In this document: piece by piece, positions 7,974 through 16,236 of the stretch
Numbering within the stretch: position 1 is the stretch's first letter
How the letters are laid out: each line of letters starts with the position of its first letter
Assembly (NCBI RefSeq): GCF_009380165.1
Contig: NZ_WHUF01000004.1
Span: 744,001-808,000 of the forward strand
Origin: Rugamonas rivuli
GTDB taxonomy: Bacteria > Pseudomonadota > Gammaproteobacteria > Burkholderiales > Burkholderiaceae_D
Direction of reading: 5' to 3'
Length of the DNA stretch: 64,000 nt
The notes under the pieces: generated by a model
What the model was told of the DNA's origin: nothing
Seen by the model: only the letters and a program-made list of their open reading frames with translations
Databases searched by the model: none
Program-made: the position numbers and the translations under genes

Positions 7974-9485
7974 CGCGGCCCTGCCCCGGCCGGCCAGCCG
8001 CTCCAGCAGTTCGAACGCCGCCTGCGTCAGCAGCGCCAGCACCGCCGCCGGTATCGCACCGGCCAGCAGCATATCGTTATCGTTCAACGCCAGGCCGATG
8101 GTGATGCGCTCGCCGTAGCCGCCGGCGCCGATGAAGGCGGCTATCGTCGCCGTCCCCACGCTCATCACCGCCGCCGTCTTCACGCCCGCCAGGATCACCG
8201 GCAAGGCCAGCGGCAACTCCACATGCACCAGCCGCTGCCAGGGCCGCAGGCCCAGCGCCTGCGCCGCCAGCCGCAGGCCTTCCGGCACCTGCAACAGGCC
8301 GGTGCAGGTATTGCGCACGATGGGCAGCAGCGCATACACCAGCAGCGCCACCAGCGCAGGCACCGTGCCTATCATGCCCAGCAAGGGGATCAGCAGCGCC
8401 AGCAAGGCCAGCGACGGCACGGTTTGCAGCACGCCCGCAAAACCCAGCACCACCTGCCGCAGGCGCGGCAAGGCCGCCGCCAGCACGCCCAGCGGAATGC
8501 CGATCGCGCACGCCAGCAGCACCGCCACCAGCACCAGCGTCAGATGCTGGCGCGTCTGCGGCCACAGGTTCTTGTCGAACAGCTTGGCCCACAGGCCGTC
8601 GCGCACCGGTACGGCGGCGGGCGCCGTCAGCGGAGCGCCGCTGGCCAACGGCTTGTGCGCCGCCAGCCAGTCGCGCGCCACGTTGGCGAAATTCTGGCCG
8701 TCGATTTCAGCGGCGGCGTTCATCGCGATCATGTCGGCCGCGCTGATGCGCCCTTCCAGCTGCGTGATCGCCTTCCACGCGGCCGGAAAGCGCTCGGCCG
8801 CATCGAGGCGGTACAGCAGCACCGCGTCGTAGCGCGGGAAGTAGGCGCGGTCGTCCTCCAGCACGCGCAGGCCGTACTGGCGGATCTTGGCGTCGGTGGA
8901 GTAGATGTCGATCACGTCGACCTGGCGCTGCATCAAGGCCTCGTAGGCGATGCCGTGGTCCAGGCCTTCCGGCCGCTGCTGCAGGCCGTAGCGCTTGGCC
9001 AGGCCCGGCCAGCCGTCGGCGCGGCCGATGAATTCATGCGACAGGCCGAAACGCAGGCGCGGCTGCGTGACCAGCTCACTGAGCTTTTTCAGGCCGTCCT
9101 GATCGCCGCGCATCGCCAGCGCATAGGTGTTGTTGAAGCCCAGCGGCACCGCCACGCCCAGCCCCATGGGCGCCAGCTCGCGGCGGATCTGCTCCAGCGG
9201 CGCGGCCTGCCGGTGCTTGAGGATCTCCAGATCGATGGTGCCGAGGTATTCGGGATAGACGTCAATGCGGCCGGCCTGCAGGGCCGCCAGGACGATGGCG
9301 GTATTGCCCAGACCTTGCAGATGCTCGACCTTCGCGTGCGGCGATGCGGTCTGCGCCAGCACTTCGCCCAGGATGTAGGATTCGGTGAAGCGCTTGGAGC
9401 CCACGTGCAGCGTGTCGCCCGAGGCGGCGCATGCCGCGCCACCGAACCACAGCGCCAGAAAAATAACTAGCAATCGTCCTTGCAC
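7959..9485 (-). CDS. Fused osmoprotectant-type substrate-binding protein/ABC permease (OpuC/YehYZ type)
   Basis: 508 residues from a GTG start. Residues 1-22 are a signal peptide (ending AACAAS). Residues 25-270 match the OpuAC/YehZ-type binding protein (VGSKRFTESYILGEVLAQ is the family hallmark). Residues 305-500 are a permease with several helices and the EAA-like loop ALGLRPWQRLVHVELPLALP. Members of this family import quaternary amines such as glycine betaine or choline. No ATP-binding gene is adjacent, so the energising subunit must be elsewhere. The ribosome site GGAGAG lies inside a perfect hairpin (9486-9520) in the gap after the metalloprotease gene. Confidence 0.88.
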   Translation of the reverse strand: MQGRLLVIFLALWFGGAACAASGDTLHVGSKRFTESYILGEVLAQTASPHAKVEHLQGLGNTAIVLAALQAGRIDVYPEYLGTIDLEILKHRQAAPLEQIRRELAPMGLGVAVPLGFNNTYALAMRGDQDGLKKLSELVTQPRLRFGLSHEFIGRADGWPGLAKRYGLQQRPEGLDHGIAYEALMQRQVDVIDIYSTDAKIRQYGLRVLEDDRAYFPRYDAVLLYRLDAAERFPAAWKAITQLEGRISAADMIAMNAAAEIDGQNFANVARDWLAAHKPLASGAPLTAPAAVPVRDGLWAKLFDKNLWPQTRQHLTLVLVAVLLACAIGIPLGVLAAALPRLRQVVLGFAGVLQTVPSLALLALLIPLLGMIGTVPALVALLVYALLPIVRNTCTGLLQVPEGLRLAAQALGLRPWQRLVHVELPLALPVILAGVKTAAVMSVGTATIAAFIGAGGYGERITIGLALNDNDMLLAGAIPAAVLALLTQAAFELLERLAGRGRAASQRV

Positions 9486-9520
9486 AAGCTCTCCGGAATG
9501 ATGATCAATCCGGAGAGCTT
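9486..9520 (-). promoter_or_regulatory. Perfect 12-bp hairpin containing the ribosome binding site of the binding protein/permease gene
   Basis: On the minus strand the arm AAGCTCTCCGGA pairs fully with TCCGGAGAGCTT, with an 11-base loop. The right-hand arm contains GGAGAG and ends directly before the GTG start at 9485. The upstream metalloprotease stops five bases before the hairpin. It could limit translation of the downstream gene or act as an intercistronic processing or termination element. There is no U-tract, so simple intrinsic termination is less likely. Confidence 0.6.
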
Positions 9521-9524
9521 ACCA

Positions 9525-12179
9525 TCAAGCGCCAGCGCGCAACATGGACGCCTTCAAGGCCTGGCTGATGGTTTCATACGATTCCGACAGGTGCGCCTTG
9601 GCCTCGCGGCTCATCGGCTTGGCCATCGCGCCACGGATATCGCGTTGCAGCGCCAGCGCATTCTCGCGCTGCAGGCTGCGCGCATCGGCCGGCGTGGTGG
9701 CCGAGGAGCGCAGCAGGATCGCGGTGATACGCTTCAAATGCTCGCGCTGCAGATTGCGGCGCATGCCGTTGATGTCCTTGCCGGTTTTCAGCTCGCTCCA
9801 CACCGCGTCCTGCACGGAGGTGTACAACTCGTCGAGGCTTAGCGCCTGCTTGCGGTCGTCCAGCTTTTCCTGCGAATCGAGCAGGCGCACCGCCACCGCA
9901 TCCGACATCAGCTGATCCAGCGCCGCGGCCTGCAGGAACAGCACGCGGCCGCCCACCGACACGTCGGCCCGTCCGCGCGACTCGAAATGATCCGAGCCCA
10001 GACGGCTGATCATCGCCGGCGAGAACTGGAAGCTGTCCGACTTGAACAGGCTGGAGGTCAGCATCTGCAAGGCGGCGCGCTGGCGCGGCAGCGGCACCGG
10101 CGTGAAGGTGGCGCGGCCGGTGCCGGCGTGATCGCGCAGATAGGTCACACCGCCCACGTACTTGACCACCACCGGCATGGTGCGCGCAAACTGCTGGAAG
10201 CCGTAGTCGAAACTGCGGCGCAGCGTTTCATAGCTCTCGCCCGGCTTCAGCGTGCGGTTTTGCAGACGGTCCCACAGCTCGCGCGAGATCGTCAGGCGGC
10301 GCTGGAAGTAGGCCAGCGGATCGCTGCCCAGATCGAACACATTCACATCCGGATCGGAATTGAAGCCGCCCGCATCCTGGTCGGTACCGAAGGCCAGCAG
10401 CGGCTCGTTGGAGCGCGCGGCGATCTTCGCCAGTTCTTCCTTCTCCTGCGCCGGCTCGATAGGCTTGTAGGCGTACTCGATGGCCCAGTAATCGTAAGGC
10501 CCCAGCGTCGACGCAACATACTCGCCCTGCTTCTCGCCCTTGAGCGACAGGTTGAACGGCGTGTAGTCCATGATCGATCCGGCCAGGCCGTTCTTCTTCG
10601 TGAACTCGGGATCCTGCAACTGCTTCAGGCTGTAGATGGTCGACGAGCGGAAGTTGTGGCGCAGGCCCAGCGTGTGGCCGATTTCGTGCATCACCACCGA
10701 CCGCACATAGGCTTGCGCCAGCGCGTCCGCTTCCGGGCTGCCCATTTCCAGTTCGCCGCGCGCCTCCAGCAGGCCCATGGCGAAGCCCATCTCGGACGCC
10801 GACTCCTGCATGTAATCGCAGCGCGCCTCCTGGCCCGGCAGCGCCAACGGATCCTGCATGGACATGCCGTCCTCGCCGATCATGCGGCGCGCGCCGCGCG
10901 CGAACACGTCGGACATGCCGATGTCCGCGTCGAGGATCTCGCCGCTGCGCGGGTCGACCTGACGCGGGCCGATAGCGAAGCCGACATCGCTGCCGAGGAA
11001 CCAGCGCACCGACGCATGGCGCGCATCCATCGTATCGAAGCGATCCTTCTCGGTCTGCTGCTTGACCACGATGGCGTTCTTGAAGCCGATGCGTTCAAAC
11101 GCCGCGTTCCAGGCCAGCACGCCCTGCTTCACCGACTCGCGGTACTTCTCCGGGATGTTCGCATCGAGCCAGTAGACGATGGGCTGTTTGGGTTCCGACA
11201 GCGCCTGCGCCGGATCCTGCTTCTCCAGGCGCCAGCGCTGGATCACATGCTGCGCCGTGGTCGGCGTCACGTCGTCCGAGTAGTCGTGCGTGGTGTTGAC
11301 GAAGTGGCCGACGCGGTCGTCCGCAGGCCGGCCATGCATGGGCTGCGCAGGCAGCGGCATGAAGCTGTAGTAGAAACCGAGGAACATGCTGCGCGGGTCC
11401 GGCAGCGTGGTCGGCGGACTGGGGACCGGCACCGGCGTGGTCGGCGCCACCAGCGGCGGCGCGGCGATGCGCGGCACGAAGAAGTGGGCGTTGACCTGGA
11501 AGCCTGTCATGGCCTCATCGGAGCGGATGGTCTGGAAGCTGCTGTTGCGCGCATCCATCGCATACTGCAAGCGGAAGGCCGATTCCAGCCGGGTGGTAAA
11601 GCTCGGGATATCGCCGAACAGCAGGATATTGGCTTCGACCAGGATGCCGTGGTTCTGCGGATTAGGTCCGCTGGCCACCGGCGCGATCGCCAGCAGGCTG
11701 TCGGAGTACGCCTGCGACACCGCCAGCGCCTGCGGCGTGCCGGCCTTGGCGCCGTACTCTGTGTTCTTGGCGATCATCTGCACCAGGTTGCCGATGCGGT
11801 GGAACACCACCACCTCGCTGCGGCCCATCTGGCTGCCGTAGATGCCACGTTCGCCTATCCCGTTCGGTATGTTCACGGTCATGAAGATCGGACGGTCAAA
11901 CTGGTCGGGGCGCAGCTCGATCCAGACTTTTTCTTCTTTCTGATAGAGGTTCAAAAAGCCCTGCAAATGCGCGGCGCCGCGCACCACTTCGGCGAAGGGG
12001 CGAGGTGCGGCGGCGGGAGCGGCGGCCGGCGGCGTGGCAGGCGGCTGCGCCGGAGCGGCTGCGGCCACCGGCGCTTCCGGTGCATGCGGGACGGGAGTAG
12101 GCGGCACAGGCTCCTGGGCCAGCGCCTGCGCGCCGAGCGTCAGCAGGACGGCGGCGCGGAGAGAATTCAAGACAAACAT
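9525..12179 (-). CDS. Secreted zinc-dependent metalloprotease (DUF5117/DUF4953 family)
   Basis: 884 residues. A signal peptide (ending AQALAQ) is followed by a Pro/Ala-rich linker to about residue 62. The DUF5117-like region follows (FLNLYQKEEKVWIELRPDQF). The catalytic site VVMHEIGHTLGLRHNF lies near residue 495, with the HExxH zinc motif plus a third His as in metzincins. The C-terminal part (MDYTPFNLS and on) matches DUF4953. It would act in the periplasm, the outer membrane or outside the cell. The only gene close downstream is the osmoprotectant-type transporter, separated by a hairpin. Target proteins unknown. Confidence 0.88.
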   Translation of the reverse strand: MFVLNSLRAAVLLTLGAQALAQEPVPPTPVPHAPEAPVAAAAPAQPPATPPAAAPAAAPRPFAEVVRGAAHLQGFLNLYQKEEKVWIELRPDQFDRPIFMTVNIPNGIGERGIYGSQMGRSEVVVFHRIGNLVQMIAKNTEYGAKAGTPQALAVSQAYSDSLLAIAPVASGPNPQNHGILVEANILLFGDIPSFTTRLESAFRLQYAMDARNSSFQTIRSDEAMTGFQVNAHFFVPRIAAPPLVAPTTPVPVPSPPTTLPDPRSMFLGFYYSFMPLPAQPMHGRPADDRVGHFVNTTHDYSDDVTPTTAQHVIQRWRLEKQDPAQALSEPKQPIVYWLDANIPEKYRESVKQGVLAWNAAFERIGFKNAIVVKQQTEKDRFDTMDARHASVRWFLGSDVGFAIGPRQVDPRSGEILDADIGMSDVFARGARRMIGEDGMSMQDPLALPGQEARCDYMQESASEMGFAMGLLEARGELEMGSPEADALAQAYVRSVVMHEIGHTLGLRHNFRSSTIYSLKQLQDPEFTKKNGLAGSIMDYTPFNLSLKGEKQGEYVASTLGPYDYWAIEYAYKPIEPAQEKEELAKIAARSNEPLLAFGTDQDAGGFNSDPDVNVFDLGSDPLAYFQRRLTISRELWDRLQNRTLKPGESYETLRRSFDYGFQQFARTMPVVVKYVGGVTYLRDHAGTGRATFTPVPLPRQRAALQMLTSSLFKSDSFQFSPAMISRLGSDHFESRGRADVSVGGRVLFLQAAALDQLMSDAVAVRLLDSQEKLDDRKQALSLDELYTSVQDAVWSELKTGKDINGMRRNLQREHLKRITAILLRSSATTPADARSLQRENALALQRDIRGAMAKPMSREAKAHLSESYETISQALKASMLRAGA

Positions 12180-12263
12180 GGATATCCTGTTACGTTAGAA
12201 GAGGCATCCCGGTACTGTAACCGAAACAATAACTAACGAAACAGAATTTCCCGAGGCCTTCCT

Positions 12264-13475
12264 CTAAACCTGCGGCGAACGCAACACCCCTGCATTGACC
12301 ACGCCCCGGCACGGATTGAGGCCGATGGCATAGGACAGATCGGCCGGACGGGCGATGCGCCACAGCGCGAAGTCGGCGCGCTTGCCCACTTCCAGGCTGC
12401 CGATCTGCTGTTCGCGACCCAGCGCGCGGGCGGCGTGCAGCGTGCAGCCGGCCAGCGCCTCCAATGGCGTCAGGCGCCACAGCGTGCAGACCATATTCAT
12501 CGCCAGCAGCAGGGACGTCATCGGCGAGGTGCCGGGATTGCAGTCGGTGGACACCGCCATCGGCACGCCAGCGGCGCGCAGCGCGGCGACCGGCGGCGGC
12601 GTGGTATCGCGCAGGAAGTAGTAGGCACCCGGCAGCAGCACCGCCACGGTGCCGGCGGCGGCCATCGCGGCGATGCCTGCCTCGCTCAAGTGCTCCAGAT
12701 GGTCGGCGGACAAACCCTTGTAGCGCGCCACCAGTTCGGCGCCGCGCTGGTCGGACAGCTGCTCCGCGTGCAGCTTGACCGGCAAGCCATGCTCGCGCGC
12801 GGCCTGGAACACGCGCTCCGTCTGCTCGTGCGAGAAGCCTATGCGTTCGCAGAAGGCGTCCACGGCGTCGGCCAGGCCTTCGGCGGCCAGCGGCGCGATC
12901 ATCGCGCAGACTTCGGCGATGTAGTCGTCGGCGCGGCCCGCGAACTCCGGCGGCAGCGCATGCGCGCCGAGGAAGGTGGTGGCCACGCTGACCGGCAGCT
13001 CGCGGCCGATGCGGCGCGCCACGCGCAGCATGTTCGCTTCCGATTCCAGCGTCAGGCCGTAGCCGGATTTGATTTCCAGCGTGGTCACGCCTTCGGCCAG
13101 CAGGCTGCAAACACGCGGCAGGCTTTGCCGCAGCAGCTCGTCCTCCGAAGCGGCGCGGGTGGCGCGCACGGTGGACATGATGCCGCCGCCGGCGCGCGCG
13201 ATGTCCTCGTAGGTGGCGCCGTTGAGACGCGCCTCGAATTCGTCGCTGCGGTTGCCGGCGTGGACGATATGGGTGTGGCAGTCGATCAGGCCCGGCGTCA
13301 GCCAGCAGCCGCCGCCATCGTGCACGGTGACGGCCAGCGCGCCCTGCGGCATCTCGTCCTTGGGCCCCAGCCAGGCGATCCGGCCATCCTTGACGGCGAT
13401 GGCGGCATCGCGGATCTCACCGTAACCATCGGCCATCGTGGCCAGATGCACGTTCGTAAACAACACATCCCACAT
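12264..13475 (-). CDS. hutI: Imidazolonepropionase
   Basis: 403 residues, the usual length. Metal and active-site motifs of the amidohydrolase fold are present: LIDCHTHIVHAGNR near residue 65, KLHAEQLSD near 235 and VSTDCNPGTSPM near 320. It hydrolyses 4-imidazolone-5-propionate to N-formimino-L-glutamate, the third step of histidine breakdown. It is the last gene of the hutUHGFDI operon, 16 bases after hutD. No strong terminator is visible in the 84 bases before the next gene. Confidence 0.97.
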   Translation of the reverse strand: MWDVLFTNVHLATMADGYGEIRDAAIAVKDGRIAWLGPKDEMPQGALAVTVHDGGGCWLTPGLIDCHTHIVHAGNRSDEFEARLNGATYEDIARAGGGIMSTVRATRAASEDELLRQSLPRVCSLLAEGVTTLEIKSGYGLTLESEANMLRVARRIGRELPVSVATTFLGAHALPPEFAGRADDYIAEVCAMIAPLAAEGLADAVDAFCERIGFSHEQTERVFQAAREHGLPVKLHAEQLSDQRGAELVARYKGLSADHLEHLSEAGIAAMAAAGTVAVLLPGAYYFLRDTTPPPVAALRAAGVPMAVSTDCNPGTSPMTSLLLAMNMVCTLWRLTPLEALAGCTLHAARALGREQQIGSLEVGKRADFALWRIARPADLSYAIGLNPCRGVVNAGVLRSPQV

Positions 13476-13491
13476 GCTAGCAACTTTCGAA

Positions 13492-14067
13492 TTAATTATT
13501 GATGATATCGACCACGAACACCGTCGCTTGCTGAGTCTCCATCGACCACTCTTCCTCGGCTTCCATCACCAGCACGTCGTAGCGCACCATGGCGATGCGT
13601 TCGCGCGCGCTGCTCAGCGTCAGGCTCTCGCCGTCGGCCAGGAACAGCAGCGTGGTGGCGCTGCGGCGCTTCAGCAGCTCGGTGCCGCGCACCACGCGCG
13701 GCTCCAGCCGGTGGCGGCAGCGGCCGCGCCGCGTCATCACATTGAAGTCGGTGGTCAGGCTGCCGGTGACGGTGGCGTGCACCGCCGCCTCGCCGTCGAA
13801 TTCGATCAGCGGTTCGCTGGGGCTGAGCACGAAGCGCTCGTCGCCGAAGTCCAGCAGCACGCCGTCGCCGGCCACCAGCGCCAGCGAACGGTCTATGCCG
13901 GGGAAGGAAGAAAACGGGCCGCTTTGCGAGATGGTCGCCAGGCTGACGCGCCAGTCGAATTCATCGAAGCCGGAGCCGGAAGGCGAAACGGCGATTTCCG
14001 TCGTGCTGCCGCCGCCGTTTTTCCACGGCGCGGGCCGCAGGCTTGCATACTGGATTAGCTGGGTCAT
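13492..14067 (-). CDS. hutD: HutD family protein (cupin-like)
   Basis: 191 residues. The family hallmark PAPWKNGGGSTTEIAVSP is at residues 12-30, followed by FDWRVSLATISQSGPFSSFPG and LALVAGDG. HutD is a bicupin found within hut operons; it is thought to limit the pathway, but no catalytic step is firmly assigned. The start at 14067 was chosen because its ATG overlaps the hutF stop in ATGA, giving translational coupling; the frame remains open further upstream inside hutF. Confidence 0.92.
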   Translation of the reverse strand: MTQLIQYASLRPAPWKNGGGSTTEIAVSPSGSGFDEFDWRVSLATISQSGPFSSFPGIDRSLALVAGDGVLLDFGDERFVLSPSEPLIEFDGEAAVHATVTGSLTTDFNVMTRRGRCRHRLEPRVVRGTELLKRRSATTLLFLADGESLTLSSARERIAMVRYDVLVMEAEEEWSMETQQATVFVVDIINN

Positions 14068-15440
14068 CGGAACTCCCTCAGTTCGGCCAAGGTCTGCTTG
14101 AAGCGCGCAGCGATCGCCTGCTGCGCAACGTGCTGCTGATTGCGTACTACCCACCGGCCGCCGACCATGACGTCCTTGACCAGATTGTCGTTGCCGCAGA
14201 AGACGAAGCTGCCGAGTACCTCGTCCAGCGCCAAGCCATACAGATTCGGGTGCTGGTCATCCAGCACGATCACATCGGCGCGGCGGCCCGGCGCCAGCGC
14301 GCCCACCGGCCGTCCGCTGGCCTGCGCCCCGCCCTGCAAGGCGCCCTGCCACAGGAAGTCGCCGACGTTGCGCTGCTCGGCCGACACCGCGATATTGCGG
14401 CGCTGGTGTTGCAGGCGCTGGCCGTATTCCAGCCAGCGCAGCTCTTCCACCGCGCTCTGCGAAATATGGCTGTCGCTGCCGATGCCGAACCGTCCGCCCG
14501 CCGCCAGGAAATCCTCCAGCGGGAACAGGCCGTCGCCCAGGTTGGCTTCCGTGGTTGGGCACAGGCCCGCCACGGCGCCGCTCTGCGCCATCTGGTCCAC
14601 CTCGTCGCGCATCAAATGCGTGGCGTGGATCAGGCACCAGCGTTCGTTCACATCCACCTGGTCCAGCAGCCATTGCACCGGGCGGCGTCCGCTCCAGTCC
14701 AGCGACTGCTGCACTTCCTGCTTCTGCTCGGCGATGTGGATGTGCACCGGACGGTCGTCCGGCAACGTCAACAACACCTCGTTAATCTGTGCCACCGACG
14801 CCGCGCGCAGCGAATGCGGCGCCACGCCCACCTCGGTCTGCGCGTCGCGCAGGGGCTCCAGCGCCTCGATCACCCGCAATACATCGTGCGGATCAGTCTT
14901 GAAGCGCTTCTGCTCCGGCTTCAAGGCGCTTTCGCCGAAGCCGGAATAACTATACAACACTGGCAGCATGGTCATGCCGATTCCCGCCAAACGTGCGGCG
15001 GCGATGACACGCTCCGCCGTTTCCGCAGGGCGCGGATACATGGCGCCGTCCGCCGCCCGCTGCACGTAATGGAACTCGCACATCGACGTGTAGCCATGGC
15101 GCAGGCATTCGGAAAACAGCTGGGCCGCGATGGCTTCGATGTGCTCGGGCGTGATGTTGCGCGCGAAGCGATACATCAGGTCGCGCCAGGTCCAGAAACT
15201 ATCTTTGGTGTCGCCGGCCTTTTCCGTGCGACCGCCCAGCGCCCGCTGGAAGCTGTGCGAATGCAGGTTGATCATGCCCGGCAGCGCGTATTCAACGATC
15301 TGCGCCACCACCTGCTCGCCGGCCGGCAGCACCGCCCCGGCCTCGGCGCGGACGATGGTGCCGTCGGCGTCCCACTCGATCAGCACATCCTTGCGCCAGC
15401 CTTCGGGCAGCAGCGCGTTGCGCGCAAACAGGCGATTCAT
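14064..15440 (-). CDS. hutF: Formimidoylglutamate deiminase
   Basis: 458 residues of the amidohydrolase superfamily: PGMINLHSHSFQRALGG (metal site), HIHIAEQKQEV, LIHATHL and FGIGSDSHIS appear in order. It converts N-formimino-L-glutamate to N-formyl-L-glutamate and ammonia, the marker of the two-step branch used by pseudomonads and many betaproteobacteria. Its ATG overlaps the hutG stop (ATGA) and its stop overlaps the hutD start the same way, so hutG, hutF and hutD form a coupled chain. Confidence 0.96.
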   Translation of the reverse strand: MNRLFARNALLPEGWRKDVLIEWDADGTIVRAEAGAVLPAGEQVVAQIVEYALPGMINLHSHSFQRALGGRTEKAGDTKDSFWTWRDLMYRFARNITPEHIEAIAAQLFSECLRHGYTSMCEFHYVQRAADGAMYPRPAETAERVIAAARLAGIGMTMLPVLYSYSGFGESALKPEQKRFKTDPHDVLRVIEALEPLRDAQTEVGVAPHSLRAASVAQINEVLLTLPDDRPVHIHIAEQKQEVQQSLDWSGRRPVQWLLDQVDVNERWCLIHATHLMRDEVDQMAQSGAVAGLCPTTEANLGDGLFPLEDFLAAGGRFGIGSDSHISQSAVEELRWLEYGQRLQHQRRNIAVSAEQRNVGDFLWQGALQGGAQASGRPVGALAPGRRADVIVLDDQHPNLYGLALDEVLGSFVFCGNDNLVKDVMVGGRWVVRNQQHVAQQAIAARFKQTLAELREFR

Positions 15441-16225
15441 GCGCGCCCCCAAGCGGCGGCGGCCTGCGTCATCTGCTTCAACACGCCCTGCACCTGCTGC
15501 GCGCGGTCCTCGCGGTAGCCATACGGCGCATCCTCGTCCATATACGTGGACTGGCACATCTCCAGCTGGATCGCATGCACGTTGTTGGCCGGCTGGCCGT
15601 AGTGGCGGGTGATATGCCCGCCCTTGAAGCGGCCGTTGACGGCCACGCTGAACTGGTCCTGCGCCAGCGCGCGCGCCACGATGGCGTCGCTCAGGCCCTG
15701 GGCGCAGCTCTTGCCGTCGGCCGTGCCGAAGTTCAGGTCCGGCAGCTTGCCTTCGAAGAAGCGCGGCACCACCGACGCGATCGAATGCGCGTCCCACAGC
15801 ACCACGCGGCCGTGCAGCGCCAGCAGGCGATCCAGCTCGGCGCGCAGCTGGTCGTGATACGGCTTCCAGTAGGCGGCCAGGCGGCGCTGCACCTCGGCCT
15901 CGCTGGGCGTATGGCCTTCGCGGTACAGCGGCTCGCGGTGGAAGGTGTCGACCGGGCACAGGCCGGTCGTGTCCTGGCCCGGATACAGGTTGGTGTTCTC
16001 CGGCGGACGATTCAAATCGATAACGTAGCGCGACCAGCGCGCCGACAAGGTCGACGCACCCATCTCCCCCAGGAACTCGTACAGGCGCACCAGGTGCCAG
16101 TCCGTGTCCTGTTTGTCGACGGCGGCCGGCGTCATCGCCGCCGCCACGTCATCGGGTATATCGGTGCCCACGTGCGGCATGGACACCAGCAAGGGAATAC
16201 TGCCTGCTTTGAACTGATAGTCCAT
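15437..16225 (-). CDS. hutG: N-formylglutamate deformylase
   Basis: 262 residues with the N-formylglutamate amidohydrolase motifs SMPHVGTDIP, LWDAHSIASVVPRFFEG and NGRFKGGHITRHYG. It releases formate and L-glutamate, the last step of the HutF branch. The ATG at 16225 was selected over upstream options because a strong GAGGAGG site precedes it. It lies 11 bases after hutH and overlaps hutF. Confidence 0.95.
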   Translation of the reverse strand: MDYQFKAGSIPLLVSMPHVGTDIPDDVAAAMTPAAVDKQDTDWHLVRLYEFLGEMGASTLSARWSRYVIDLNRPPENTNLYPGQDTTGLCPVDTFHREPLYREGHTPSEAEVQRRLAAYWKPYHDQLRAELDRLLALHGRVVLWDAHSIASVVPRFFEGKLPDLNFGTADGKSCAQGLSDAIVARALAQDQFSVAVNGRFKGGHITRHYGQPANNVHAIQLEMCQSTYMDEDAPYGYREDRAQQVQGVLKQMTQAAAAWGRA

Positions 16226-16236
16226 GACGCCTCCTC

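Noticed and set aside
9987..12236. Long plus-strand frame opposite the metalloprotease
   Set aside because: Shadow; the HExxH-containing minus-strand protein with signal peptide explains the DNA.
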